Below are positions 42,555 to 51,314 of a DNA stretch of 64,000 nt, piece by piece. The stretch covers positions 868,001 through 932,000 of the forward strand of contig NZ_CP034930.1 in NCBI RefSeq assembly GCF_004014855.1, in the 5' to 3' direction. The DNA is from Apibacter raozihei (GTDB lineage Bacteria > Bacteroidota > Bacteroidia > Flavobacteriales > Weeksellaceae). Each line of letters starts with the position of its first letter. Position 1 is the first letter of the stretch. The translations under genes and the position numbers were made by a program. The notes under the pieces were generated by a model that was not told where the DNA came from, searched no databases, and saw only the letters and a list, made by a program, of their open reading frames with translations.

Positions 42555-43434
42555 AATCCAAACGAATGAAAATAAGAAAGAGCGTATCATAAGCGGATGT
42601 ATAACTTTTATTATATCTGTAATCGTTTTAATTCTAATTTTTCTTTTCAAGACTACTTATACCATTGTTAATCCTCCTTCGTACATCGATATTAATTTTC
42701 AGACAGATGAACTTGGAGCTAACTATGGCCAGGATGAAGTAGGATTAGGTGATGAAGAACCTGCAGATCAAGATGTTTTATTAGGAAACGGAGGGGATCC
42801 TCTTGCTGAAAATATCAGTTCTGATAATGACATCCCAGATAAACAAGAGCCTATTGAAAATAAAAAATATCTTACGGATGCTTCTGCTAAAGATGCTGTA
42901 TCTACTCCGATTAAAAAAACTGAGAAACTGAAAAAGAAAACGGAAATTAAAAAAACGATTTCCTCAAATCCTTCAAATTCAAAAAATTCTGATAAACCTA
43001 ACGGTAAAAACGGAAACCAATCCGGAGGAAATCCTAAAGGTAATGCCGCTTTAGGTGCATTGTTAAAAGGAAAAGGAACCAGTACATCGTCTAAAGGTGA
43101 GGGAACCGGAGGAAAACCAGGACAAAATCAGGGAGTAGAGACCGGAGGCAGCGGTAGCGGCGGTGTAGGTATTGGAAACGGCCGAAAACTAGTTAGTTGG
43201 ATTCCTGGAACAAATGGTAAATCTGGAAAAGCTCCGGTTAATAATTGTACTGAATCCGGAACTATAACTTTTTCTTACACCGTTAATAAAAACGGAGATG
43301 TCACATCTGTAGAAAGAACTTCCGGAAAAAGCAATACTTGCATGGTAAATGCCGGAAAAAAATGGATCAAAGAATATGTTAAAGCAGAAAAAGCTAATTC
43401 TATTTCTTCGGGAACTTACAAAATAAACTTTTAG
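42541..43434 (+). CDS. TonB-like energy transducer
   Basis: 297 residues. One N-terminal membrane helix (about 18-37), a long low-complexity periplasmic spacer rich in Lys, Gly, Ser and Asn (about 75-220), and a C-terminal domain of about 70 residues (SGTITFSYTVNKNGDVTSVERTSG region) resembling TonB_C with two conserved cysteines (residues about 235 and 264). The spacer would span the periplasm to contact TonB-dependent receptors. It is less close to classical TonB than its partners are to ExbB/D, so TolA-like function is an alternative. Overlaps exbD by 14 bases. Confidence 0.82.
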   Translation: MSTHRIQTNENKKERIISGCITFIISVIVLILIFLFKTTYTIVNPPSYIDINFQTDELGANYGQDEVGLGDEEPADQDVLLGNGGDPLAENISSDNDIPDKQEPIENKKYLTDASAKDAVSTPIKKTEKLKKKTEIKKTISSNPSNSKNSDKPNGKNGNQSGGNPKGNAALGALLKGKGTSTSSKGEGTGGKPGQNQGVETGGSGSGGVGIGNGRKLVSWIPGTNGKSGKAPVNNCTESGTITFSYTVNKNGDVTSVERTSGKSNTCMVNAGKKWIKEYVKAEKANSISSGTYKINF

Positions 43435-43502
43435 TTTGTTTGTTATATATTTAACTTACAATTAAATATTTTACATTTATGAGTTTTATCCAAAATCAAG
43501 CA

Positions 43503-44342
43503 TTAGGATAAATGCTTTTTCATAAACTCAAGACTTCCCAACGCAAGATCTGATTCATTATATGGAGAAGTCTGCCATAGAGAAACCATTGACTGCATTC
43601 CCGGTACTGAAGAAGAGAAGTTTTCCAAAACTAAATTACCCTCAAAATCTATATCTTTTAAAGCTTGAAAAAATTCTTGCCAATTAACCGTTCCTTCTCC
43701 TAGCATACCTCTGTGAGAATCCGTCATATGCACATGCTTTAACTTATTCCCTGCCAAAATCACCGGATCATAAAAATTATTTTCTTCTATATTCATATGA
43801 AATGTATCCAAATGTAGAAAAAGGTTATTTTTTCCTGTTCTTTCTATAAGATCAAGTACATTTTTCGCTGTATTGCACACATAAGATTCATATCTGTTAA
43901 TAGGCTCTATCCCTATATTAACTCCTTTTGTGGCTGCATAATCCGATATTTCTGACCATACATCCGTAATAACATTAATTTCCGATTCTTTTAAGGGTTC
44001 TCCGGAAAATGCACCTAATCCACCATGTAAAACTCCCCCTAAAAAGTCCGTTTCCAGTTCTGATGTTTTATTTATTGCTTCTTTAATTAAACGGGTTGCC
44101 TCTTCAGGATAAAAAGCTATATGTTTTTCTTTAGGTAAATTTATGGAGCATACAGCCTCTAAACAATTGTCATCAAGTTGTTTTTTTACCGTTTGGGTAT
44201 CAAATTGCATGGAAGTAGGCAACAAAATTTCTATAAGATCAAATCCTGCTTCTGCTGTTTTTTCAATTGCATATTTACCAGCTTCAGGTGTCCATTGGGG
44301 AGTAATCCAGGAAAGTAGTGAAGCTCCAAATTTAATTTTCAT
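43503..44342 (-). CDS. Sugar isomerase/epimerase (TIM barrel, D-tagatose 3-epimerase-like)
   Basis: 279 residues, xylose-isomerase-like TIM barrel without signal peptide. Metal-binding residues are readable in order: Glu in IGIEPINRYE (about 153), Asp and His in LHLDTFHMN (about 187), His in HVHMTDSHRG (about 213), and Glu in LVLENFSS (about 247). This set matches the D-tagatose/D-psicose/L-ribulose 3-epimerase branch. The FucP-type transporter gene lies 102 bases upstream on the same strand, so the two may import and process the same sugar. The sugar is unknown. Confidence 0.88.
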   Translation of the reverse strand: MKIKFGASLLSWITPQWTPEAGKYAIEKTAEAGFDLIEILLPTSMQFDTQTVKKQLDDNCLEAVCSINLPKEKHIAFYPEEATRLIKEAINKTSELETDFLGGVLHGGLGAFSGEPLKESEINVITDVWSEISDYAATKGVNIGIEPINRYESYVCNTAKNVLDLIERTGKNNLFLHLDTFHMNIEENNFYDPVILAGNKLKHVHMTDSHRGMLGEGTVNWQEFFQALKDIDFEGNLVLENFSSSVPGMQSMVSLWQTSPYNESDLALGSLEFMKKHLS

Positions 44343-44444
44343 TGATTTTCTTTTTGGGTTAATTCTTAGCTTATTATTAAAATCATTTGATCATCTGATC
44401 TTCTTATTTATAATGTTTGCCCTGTTTATTATTGTGTTTGTATA

Positions 44445-45692
44445 TTATTTAAATGTTTTAGGTTTATAAAACTTGATAGCGAATACAATAATTACAGCAT
44501 AACATAGTATAGGTAACAAATAAGCATGAGCTACATTCTTTTCTGCTATATATCCCATTAAAGGAGGGAACACTGCTCCTCCAAACATTGCCATAACTAA
44601 GAATGAAGAAGCATTCTGTGTATTAGTCCCTAGCTTTTTCAGACCTAAACTAAATATTGTAGGATACATAATACTTAAAAATAAGTTTAATCCTATCAAA
44701 GATATAAAAGATGCCCAGCCCCAACTTTGAGCCACTATTAGACATAAAATAATATTACAAAATGTGAATATTGCCAGTAATTTATTCGGTGCTATAAACC
44801 TCATTAAAAAAGTCCCTAAAAACCTACCCAGCATCATCATCGCCATACTCAATGAAAAATAGTATGAGGCCTCTGTTTCTGCCAAATGCATTTTTTCAAC
44901 TCCATAATTTATAAAGTAAGCCCAGGTACCTCCTTGTGCAGCAATATTAAAAAACTGTGCCACCACTGCTGCTATAAAATGTCTTTGTTTCCATAAGGGT
45001 GCTTTTGAGTTATATTCAGCTGTTTCATCTCCCGAAGTTATATCTTCATTTGAATCTTCGTTCGCGTGAGGATCTATCAAATCAGGAACTTTTATGAAAG
45101 AAAATATAACAGCTAAAACTAATATTAAAATTCCTATGTAAGTGTATAAATATTTCACAGAATCCAATGAGTTATCATTTGCGTTTTTTACTGATCCAAA
45201 AATAAGAATCCCTCCTAGCAAAGGTCCAACAATAGCTCCCAGTCCATTAAATGATTGTGCAAAGTTTACCCGCTGATCGCTCGTACGCTCATCTCCGAGT
45301 GCAGCAACAAACGGATGGGCTACTGTTTCAAGGGTAGCCATTCCTAGGGCCATTACAAATAATGCAAATCTAAAAAAGTTGAATGATGCATTGTTGGCGG
45401 CAGGAATAAATAAAAATGAGCCTAAGGAAAATAATGCTAAACCTAATATTACACCTAATTTATATCCATATTTTTTCATAAAAATACCAGCCGGAACTCC
45501 CATAAGTGCATAAGCTCCGAAAATGGATAACTGTATATAACCTGACTTTGATTTTGAAATATTTAATACGTTTTGAAAATGCTTATTAAGAACATCTCCC
45601 ATCGTTAGAGCGACTGCCCAAAAGAAAAATAAGGATATTACAAACGATAATATTAAATAATATTTTTTTTCGGTAAATTTTGGAATACTCAT
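44445..45692 (-). CDS. FucP-type sugar/proton symporter (MFS)
   Basis: 415 residues, 12 hydrophobic helices. The start FFFWAVALTMGDVLNKHFQ matches the FucP subfamily, where an acidic residue in helix 1 binds proton and sugar. NFAQSFNGLGAIVGPLLGG (about 140-158) is the subfamily signature. A charged cytoplasmic loop of about 30 residues lies in the middle (about 205-235). It has its own promoter at 45814-45847 with a leader of about 115 bases and is followed by the epimerase gene. Substrate may be fucose, glucose, galactose or another sugar. Confidence 0.9.
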   Translation of the reverse strand: MSIPKFTEKKYYLILSFVISLFFFWAVALTMGDVLNKHFQNVLNISKSKSGYIQLSIFGAYALMGVPAGIFMKKYGYKLGVILGLALFSLGSFLFIPAANNASFNFFRFALFVMALGMATLETVAHPFVAALGDERTSDQRVNFAQSFNGLGAIVGPLLGGILIFGSVKNANDNSLDSVKYLYTYIGILILVLAVIFSFIKVPDLIDPHANEDSNEDITSGDETAEYNSKAPLWKQRHFIAAVVAQFFNIAAQGGTWAYFINYGVEKMHLAETEASYYFSLSMAMMMLGRFLGTFLMRFIAPNKLLAIFTFCNIILCLIVAQSWGWASFISLIGLNLFLSIMYPTIFSLGLKKLGTNTQNASSFLVMAMFGGAVFPPLMGYIAEKNVAHAYLLPILCYAVIIVFAIKFYKPKTFK

Positions 45693-45813
45693 ACTTTATT
45701 TTTTTGAATTTTAAATAAGTAAAGGATAAATGAAAAGAAATAATCTTACTTTTTTGATAGAATAAAGATATTTACCCTCAATGTTAGTACTTTATAATAC
45801 GTTCTTTAGCAAG

Positions 45814-45847
45814 CAAATATAAAGTTGAAATAATTAAAAAAAAACAA
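45814..45847 (-). promoter_or_regulatory. Promoter of the FucP-type transporter gene
   Basis: Minus-strand TTG at 45847-45845, then 23 bases, then TATATTTG at 45821-45814: full consensus. It is back to back with the plus-strand promoter at 45859. Confidence 0.65.
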
Positions 45848-45858
45848 CTTTAGTTTAC

Positions 45859-45887
45859 TTGTTTTTTTATGAAAAAGAATACATTTG
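45859..45887 (+). promoter_or_regulatory. Orphan plus-strand promoter
   Basis: TTG at 45859-45861, then 18 bases, then TACATTTG at 45880-45887: full consensus, but no recognisable gene follows on this strand before the hairpin at 46145. Confidence 0.55.
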
Positions 45888-45892
45888 CATCT

Positions 45893-46172
45893 TTTTTTAC
45901 ATTCTAATTTCTTAACTGATAATTAACTAATTCTTAACTAATTGTGTAAAATGTTTATATATTTAACACCTAACTTTTCTATTATAGAATTCATTTATTT
46001 AATCGTTTAAATAAAAAATGAGCAACTATTTTTTTATTTATTTTATAAATTATCTTATTCCATAACAATATTTCCTACTCAACAAATTCTCTTTTCAAAT
46101 TGAAGTTTTACTTTCAGCAATTGAACAAGAATAATTTATAAATAAAAAGAGCGTGAATTAACACGCTCTTTT
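45893..46172 (+). ncRNA. Candidate small RNA in a 505-base gene-free stretch
   Basis: The gap 45693-46197 contains divergent promoters and, on the plus strand, about 280 bases between a consensus promoter and the hairpin at 46145-46172. The sequence is very AT-rich. Only tiny frames occur (a 19-codon one from 45951 and a 15-codon one from 46018), neither convincing. A non-coding transcript is possible; the alternative is simply a long leader region with a chance promoter match. Confidence 0.25.
46145..46172. terminator. Intrinsic terminator downstream of sufB
   Basis: An 11-base-pair stem AAAAGAGCGTG/CACGCTCTTTT with a 6-base loop AATTAA. The minus-strand side has a longer T-run, so it mainly ends sufB transcription, 26 bases after the stop, and could also stop a plus-strand transcript. 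Confidence 0.85.
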
Positions 46173-46197
46173 ATATGATAATATACTTTTATTTTTT

Positions 46198-47652
46198 TTA
46201 TCCTACACTTCCTTCCAGAGATATTTCCAAAAGTTTTTTTGCTTCAACCGCAAACTCCATTGGTAATTTATCCAAAACCTCACGGCTAAATCCGTTCACA
46301 ATCAAAGCGATTGCTGTTTCTGTGTCAATTCCTCTTTGATTACAATAAAAAATCTGATCTTCTCCTATCTTTGAAGTTGTAGCTTCATGTTCCAATTGAG
46401 CCGACTTATTTTTTATTTCTATATATGGAAAGGTATGCGCTCCACATTGGTTTCCCATTAATAAGGAATCACACTGCGAAAAATTTCTTGCATTTTCTGC
46501 TCCGGGCATAACTTTAACCAATCCTCGGTAGCTATTTTGTGATTTACCTGCTGAAATACCTTTTGAAATAACCGTTGAACGGGTATTTTTACCAATATGG
46601 ATCATTTTTGTTCCGGTATCTGCTTGCTGATAATTATTAGTTACAGCTATTGAATAAAACTCACCAACAGAATTGTCTCCTTTTAAAATACAAGAGGGAT
46701 ATTTCCAGGTAACTGAAGATCCGGTTTCTACCTGGGTCCAAGAAACTTTTGCATTTTTTTCGCAAACGGCTCTCTTTGTCACAAAATTATAAACTCCTCC
46801 TTTCCCTTCTTTGTCACCGGGATACCAATTCTGAACTGTTGAATATTTTATTTCAGCTCCTTCTAAAACTATTAATTCCACTACAGCAGCATGCAACTGA
46901 TTTTCATCACGTTGTGGAGCCGTACAACCTTCCAGATAAGAAACATAGCTACCTTCATCCGCAATTAAAAGAGTTCTTTCAAACTGACCGGTTCCTGATT
47001 GATTTATCCTAAAATAAGTAGATAATTCCATAGGGCATCTGACTCCTTTAGGAACATAACAAAAAGAGCCATCTGAAAATACAGCGGAATTAAGAGCGGA
47101 ATAAAAATTATCCCCTTTAGGTACAACTTTTCCTAAATATTTTTTTACTAATTCCGGATGATTTTGAATTGCCTCACTGATAGAACAGAAAATAATTCCT
47201 TTTTCTGCCAAAGTTTCAGAAAAAGTAGTTTTCACAGAAATACTGTCAATTACAGCATCAACGGCTACACCTGAAAGTCGCTTTTGCTCCTCAAGTGAAA
47301 TACCTAGCTTTTCAAATGTTTTAAGTAAATCAGGGTCAACTTCATCTAAACTGCTTAGCTCAACCTTTTTTTTAGGTGCAGCATAATATTTTATCCCTTC
47401 AAAATCTGGCTCGTTAAATGAAACGTTCGCCCAATGAGGAGTTGCCATTTTTTTCCAAATCTTAAAAGATTCCAACCTCCAGTCCAGCATCCAGTCCGGT
47501 TCATTTTTTCTTTTAGATATCTCTTTTACAATTTCTTCATTCAGGCCAATAGGAAAATCTTCATATTCAAGCTCTGTGCTCCATCCATGTTCATATTCTT
47601 TATTTTCAAGATCGACCCGTAGTTCTTCTTCTGTATATTTAGTTTTGCTCAT
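46198..47652 (-). CDS. sufB: Fe-S cluster assembly scaffold SufB
   Basis: Part of the SufBC2D scaffold on which Fe-S clusters are built. 484 residues, the usual length. Conserved blocks include [41 protein letters not shown], the beta-helix core with [15 protein letters not shown]-like text ([15 protein letters not shown]), and the C-terminal [11 protein letters not shown] with the scaffold cysteine. Its own promoter is at 47704-47736 and a terminator follows directly, so it is monocistronic. sufC, sufD and sufS are not adjacent, which breaks the usual order. Confidence 0.96.
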   Translation of the reverse strand: MSKTKYTEEELRVDLENKEYEHGWSTELEYEDFPIGLNEEIVKEISKRKNEPDWMLDWRLESFKIWKKMATPHWANVSFNEPDFEGIKYYAAPKKKVELSSLDEVDPDLLKTFEKLGISLEEQKRLSGVAVDAVIDSISVKTTFSETLAEKGIIFCSISEAIQNHPELVKKYLGKVVPKGDNFYSALNSAVFSDGSFCYVPKGVRCPMELSTYFRINQSGTGQFERTLLIADEGSYVSYLEGCTAPQRDENQLHAAVVELIVLEGAEIKYSTVQNWYPGDKEGKGGVYNFVTKRAVCEKNAKVSWTQVETGSSVTWKYPSCILKGDNSVGEFYSIAVTNNYQQADTGTKMIHIGKNTRSTVISKGISAGKSQNSYRGLVKVMPGAENARNFSQCDSLLMGNQCGAHTFPYIEIKNKSAQLEHEATTSKIGEDQIFYCNQRGIDTETAIALIVNGFSREVLDKLPMEFAVEAKKLLEISLEGSVG

Positions 47653-47703
47653 TGTAATTTTCTATCATTATAAATTCAGGATTGACATCTATCAATTCTT
47701 CCG

Positions 47704-47736
47704 CAAAAATACAGAGTTTATACTTAGATATTCCAA
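47704..47736 (-). promoter_or_regulatory. Promoter of sufB
   Basis: Minus-strand TTG at 47736-47734, then 22 bases, then TATTTTTG at 47711-47704: full consensus. It lies in the 322-base gap 47653-47974 between divergent sufB and the lipoprotein gene. The rest of that gap holds only a -7-like TATATTTG at 47865-47872 on the plus strand. Confidence 0.68.
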
Positions 47737-47974
47737 TAGTCTATAGATTTTTTTAATAATGGAATATATAAAACTTGTTTAAAAAAACTAGTTATACATC
47801 TTTTTTGTATTTTAGCCGAAATTTGTTGAAATTAGCTACTATATAGCAACGGATTGATAAATTTTATATTTGTAAACTATATCAAAACACTAGGTTCTGT
47901 TTAATTAAAAACATATATTTATTATAAAAATATAATATTTTTATAATTTGCATTAAATTAGCAAAAAAATTTAT

Positions 47975-48397
47975 ATGAAAAAAATAATATTATCATTAGC
48001 AACAATTTCATTAATTTCTTTGTCAGCTTGCAATGACAAAAAAGCTACTTCTACTCCAGCTTCTGCAGATTCGACTTCATCAAGTACACAAGCTGAATCT
48101 TCTCAAACAGATTCTCAGCCAACTGAGTCAATCAATGCGGAAATTCCAGAATTTTCTGATCCGGAAATAAAAAAATTCGCTGAAGACTATACTTCTTTTG
48201 TTAAAGATTTAACAGCTGCTTATACTGCTAAGGACATGACAAAAGCTGCTGAGTTACAGCAAAAAGCTATGGAATGGGCTAACAAATCAACCGAAATTTC
48301 TAAAAAGTTGGTTTCAAACCCCGAAGATGCTAAAAAATTCTCTGAATATACACAGAAGTTAACTACTGAGTTACAGAGCGCAATGACTGCTAAATAA
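47975..48397 (+). CDS. Small lipoprotein with Ser/Thr/Gln-rich linker and helical domain
   Basis: 140 residues. The signal peptide ends in a lipobox (LSAC, Cys at about 19). A low-complexity stretch of Ser, Thr, Gln and Ala (about 24-52) is followed by a helical, charged domain (about 57-138) with the pattern typical of small envelope helical bundles. I do not recognise the family. It interrupts the suf genes on the opposite strand and ends at a strong terminator. Confidence 0.8.
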   Translation: MKKIILSLATISLISLSACNDKKATSTPASADSTSSSTQAESSQTDSQPTESINAEIPEFSDPEIKKFAEDYTSFVKDLTAAYTAKDMTKAAELQQKAMEWANKSTEISKKLVSNPEDAKKFSEYTQKLTTELQSAMTAK

Positions 48398-48411
48398 TAA
48401 ATAATTACAAA

Positions 48412-48442
48412 AAAGGTCTCTTTTGTTATAAAAGAGACCTTT
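48412..48442. terminator. Bidirectional terminator between the lipoprotein gene and sufA
   Basis: A perfect 13-base-pair stem AAAGGTCTCTTTT/AAAAGAGACCTTT with a 5-base loop GTTAT; it lies between the convergent lipoprotein and sufA genes. Confidence 0.85.
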
Positions 48443-48467
48443 CTAAATTTTATACCTTTATAAATAA

Positions 48468-48797
48468 CTAAACGGCAAAACTTTCACCGCATCCGCAAGT
48501 TCTTTGTGCATTTGGATTATTGAAAATAAATCCTTTGCCATTCAAACCTCCTGAATATTCTAAGGTAGTGCCTATTAAATATAGAAATGATTTTTTATCT
48601 ACTAAAATCTTGACACCATTATCTTCAAATAGTTTATCTTCCGGATTTTGATTATGATCAAAACTTAACTTATACGATAATCCGGAACAACCACCACTTT
48701 CCACTCCTACTCTTACAAAATCTTTAGAGTAATCAAAGCCATCATCTTCCATTAATCCAATGATTTTTTTCTTTGCTTCTAGAGATACTTTTATCAT
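48468..48797 (-). CDS. A-type Fe-S carrier (SufA/IscA/ErpA family)
   Basis: Delivers Fe-S clusters from the scaffold to target proteins. 109 residues, normal length. The three cluster cysteines are visible: one in GVESGGCSGLSY (about residue 34) and two in RTCGCGESF at the C-terminus. sufB lies further downstream on the same strand but an opposite-strand lipoprotein gene and a terminator separate them, so they are not co-transcribed. SufA versus ErpA cannot be decided from the sequence. Confidence 0.92.
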   Translation of the reverse strand: MIKVSLEAKKKIIGLMEDDGFDYSKDFVRVGVESGGCSGLSYKLSFDHNQNPEDKLFEDNGVKILVDKKSFLYLIGTTLEYSGGLNGKGFIFNNPNAQRTCGCGESFAV

Positions 48798-48897
48798 GTT
48801 GAATCTTATTAAATTAAATTACTTACTACAAAATTAGTTACAAATTATGTTTAAAATATATAAAAGGAATCATTTTTTTTAATACCTTCATAAAGTC

Positions 48898-49662
48898 CTA
48901 TTTTACACCCTGCAACCATTGTTGTATAATTTCCAGACTTTCTTTGGGTGCTTCTAACATTCCCATATGGCCGGTAGGAAGTTCATATAAGGAGACATTT
49001 TGAAAATCTTGAATGCTTTTTTTCAATTCGGCATTTTTTATAGCATTATCGAACTCTCCAGTAATTATTAATACCGGTTTGTCTAAATCCCTGACAACAT
49101 CTGTACGATCCTGTCTTAATCTCATTCCCTTCAACGCTGCTGATATACCCGTTAAAGAAGATTCCTCAGCCCAGGAAACCGCCTGTTGTATCTCTTCACT
49201 CAAATTTGGCACCTCTTTTTGCGCAAATAAGTTAGGTATCGACAGTCGAAAAAATTCTTTAGGATTTTTGACCACTACCTCAGCAGCTTTCAAACGCTGT
49301 TCTTTTTTAGCTTCATCATCCGGCAAAGTAGTTGAATAAAACAAGCCCAATCCTTGTACTTTATATTTAAATTGGTCTGCAAAAGCCAATGCTACATATC
49401 CTCCCATTGAATGACCTATAATAACTACTTCGTCCAAATGCAAGTATTCCAAAACTTCATTAACTTTTTCAGCCATATATTCCATTCTATTGACATCTTT
49501 AGAATTGGTAGAGGATTTTCCATGGCCGGGAAGATCTATAGCTATTACCCGGTATCTTTTTGACAGTTCATCCTGAAAATATTTCCACATTCTGGAATTT
49601 TCCAAAAAACCATGCAACAATACTACAGCCTTACCCTTACCTTTTTCTGTAAAATATAACAT
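48898..49662 (-). CDS. Alpha/beta hydrolase
   Basis: 254 residues, cytosolic, no signal peptide. Oxyanion segment LLHGFLENSRMW (about 14-25), nucleophile Ser in IGHSMGGYVAL (about 88), acid in ITGEFDNAI (about 205), and catalytic His in LPTGHMGMLE (about 232). The sequence is of the esterase/MenH-like type, without clues to substrate. It is monocistronic with gaps of about 100 and 250 bases around it; the 249-base gap upstream holds no feature I can support. Confidence 0.88.
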   Translation of the reverse strand: MLYFTEKGKGKAVVLLHGFLENSRMWKYFQDELSKRYRVIAIDLPGHGKSSTNSKDVNRMEYMAEKVNEVLEYLHLDEVVIIGHSMGGYVALAFADQFKYKVQGLGLFYSTTLPDDEAKKEQRLKAAEVVVKNPKEFFRLSIPNLFAQKEVPNLSEEIQQAVSWAEESSLTGISAALKGMRLRQDRTDVVRDLDKPVLIITGEFDNAIKNAELKKSIQDFQNVSLYELPTGHMGMLEAPKESLEIIQQWLQGVK

Positions 49663-49920
49663 TGAAAACTTTTAATTAATTTACAAAATTACAATTTTTT
49701 AATCTGATCTTCATTTTTACAGACAGATACTGCTAATAATTAAAAAACATATTTTGAGATAATGTTTATATTTATCTAAGAATTGACTATGTCGTTTTTT
49801 TAATGAACTTTAAACATACCAAAACCCTTCTCATGATTTAACAAAAATTATATCAAATACCCAGCGTTTGGCTCTGTTTTTGATGACTGAGATCTTGACT
49901 AATATCAAAAAATGGTAAAT

Positions 49921-50754
49921 ATGAAAGTTATTAAATTAGTATTATTGTCTTCCATCGGACTTTTAGCGATGTCTTGTGTAAGCAGGAAAGAGTTTGAACA
50001 AGCTAAAGCTAATTATCAGTCTTGTTTAGAAAGAAATGCAGAAAAAGACAGAACAATTGCTACCCTGGAAGAAAGAAATAAGTCTTATGATGAACAAATG
50101 AACTTACTGAGAAGACAGAACGAAACTTTACAGAAAAACCTTGCTGACTGTATGGCTACTGGGAAAGCAGGTTCTGTTAATATAGATAATCTGATTAGAG
50201 AAATCAATGCTTCCAATGCGTATATCAAAAGATTAACTGAAGCTCGTGCTAAAAATGATTCGCTTAACCTTGCTTTATCCAATAAGCTTAAACGTTCGCT
50301 GGATAATTTAAATGACACTGATGTAGATGTTAAAGTACAAAAAGGTGTTGTTTTTATATCTTTATCTGACAATATGCTGTATAAGTCCGGAAGCTATGAA
50401 GTACTTCCTTCTGCTGAAAATGTTCTGGAAAAAGTTGCCAGAATTATTAACGACTACAATGACTATGACATTCAGGTTCAAGGATATACTGACAATGATC
50501 AATTTAGAAATTCTTCTGCCGGATGTATAAGAGACAACTGGGACTTAAGTGTTATGAGAGCAACCTCTATTGTAAAATTGCTTCAAACCAAATTTGGTGT
50601 TAACCCTGCCAGAATGCTAGCAGGTGGTCATGGAGAATACCAACCAAAAGTAGCTAACGATACTCCTTCTAACAAAGCGATTAACAGGAGAACTGAAATT
50701 GTTATCTTGCCTAAACTGGATCAGTTTATGGAATTGATGGATATAAAAAAATAA
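49921..50754 (+). CDS. OmpA-family lipoprotein with coiled-coil spacer
   Basis: 277 residues from the ATG at 49921 (an ATG three codons earlier, at 49912, is possible). A signal peptide ends in a lipobox (LAMSC), then a coiled-coil of about 100 residues (AEKDRTIATLEERNKSYDE region), and a C-terminal OmpA-like peptidoglycan-binding domain (about 160-275) with IQVQGYTDND, the conserved NWDLSVMRA, and GHGEYQP. It should be anchored in a membrane and reach the cell wall, as Pal-like proteins do. Ends at a strong terminator. Confidence 0.9.
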   Translation: MKVIKLVLLSSIGLLAMSCVSRKEFEQAKANYQSCLERNAEKDRTIATLEERNKSYDEQMNLLRRQNETLQKNLADCMATGKAGSVNIDNLIREINASNAYIKRLTEARAKNDSLNLALSNKLKRSLDNLNDTDVDVKVQKGVVFISLSDNMLYKSGSYEVLPSAENVLEKVARIINDYNDYDIQVQGYTDNDQFRNSSAGCIRDNWDLSVMRATSIVKLLQTKFGVNPARMLAGGHGEYQPKVANDTPSNKAINRRTEIVILPKLDQFMELMDIKK

Positions 50755-50779
50755 TTTAAAAATATAATTAGTTAAGTTT

Positions 50780-50804
50780 AAAGAGCCTCAAAATGAGGCT
50801 CTTT
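50780..50804 (+). terminator. Intrinsic terminator of the OmpA lipoprotein gene
   Basis: An 11-base-pair stem AAAGAGCCTCA/TGAGGCTCTTT with a 3-base loop, followed by a T-rich run; 26 bases after the stop codon. Confidence 0.87.
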
Positions 50805-50882
50805 TATTTGTTATTTTTTTATTAACATCCTTTTTACAGTCTGAATTTTTTTATATTTTTGTACTTAAATTAAATTTAAAAA

Positions 50883-51266
50883 ATGGAAATAGCTGGAAGG
50901 ATTAAATTAATTTCTGATATTCAGACCTTTGATAGTGGATTCAAAAAAAGAGAATTGGTTATTACAACTGAAGAACAATATCCTCAACATATTTTAATAG
51001 AATTATTGGGTGATAGAACTGATATTATCAACCCTTTCAAAGTAGGTGATGATGTAAAAGTATCGATCAATATCAGAGGTAGAGAATGGGTTAATCCGCA
51101 AGGAGAAACTAAATATTTTAACAGCATTACCGGATGGAGGATTGAAAAGTTAACAATGGATTCAACTATGAACTCAGGCGGTTCTTCCATGTCTCAACAA
51201 CCACCTGTATCTCCTGCCCCAACAACTCCTATGCAGGAAGATGAAGATGACGATTTACCATTTTAA
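50883..51266 (+). CDS. DUF3127 protein (OB-fold, SSB-like)
   Basis: 127 residues. The first 90 residues form the DUF3127 domain with beta strands and the pattern KRELVITTEEQYPQHILIEL, similar to single-strand-binding OB folds. The tail is Pro/Ser/Gln rich and ends in the acidic EDEDDDLPF, closely resembling the SSB C-terminal tip that recruits replication and repair proteins. DNA or RNA binding is therefore likely but not shown. A -7 box TATTTTTG at 50854-50861 lies 21 bases before the ATG. Confidence 0.88.
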   Translation: MEIAGRIKLISDIQTFDSGFKKRELVITTEEQYPQHILIELLGDRTDIINPFKVGDDVKVSINIRGREWVNPQGETKYFNSITGWRIEKLTMDSTMNSGGSSMSQQPPVSPAPTTPMQEDEDDDLPF

Positions 51267-51286
51267 ACATATATAAAATACAATTT

Positions 51287-51314
51287 AAGCACCTGCCAAC
51301 AGGTGCTTTTTTTT
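51287..51314 (+). terminator. Terminator hairpin abutting the aat start codon
   Basis: A 9-base-pair stem AAGCACCTG/CAGGTGCTT with loop CCAA, followed by Ts through 51314. The aat ATG is the very next base. Either aat depends on read-through or the hairpin also acts on aat translation. Confidence 0.85.

Noticed and set aside
51303-51314. GTG start for aat
   Set aside because: It lies inside the terminator stem and T-run, and the residues it adds (V-L-F-F) are encoded by that T-run; the ATG at 51315 matches the family start.
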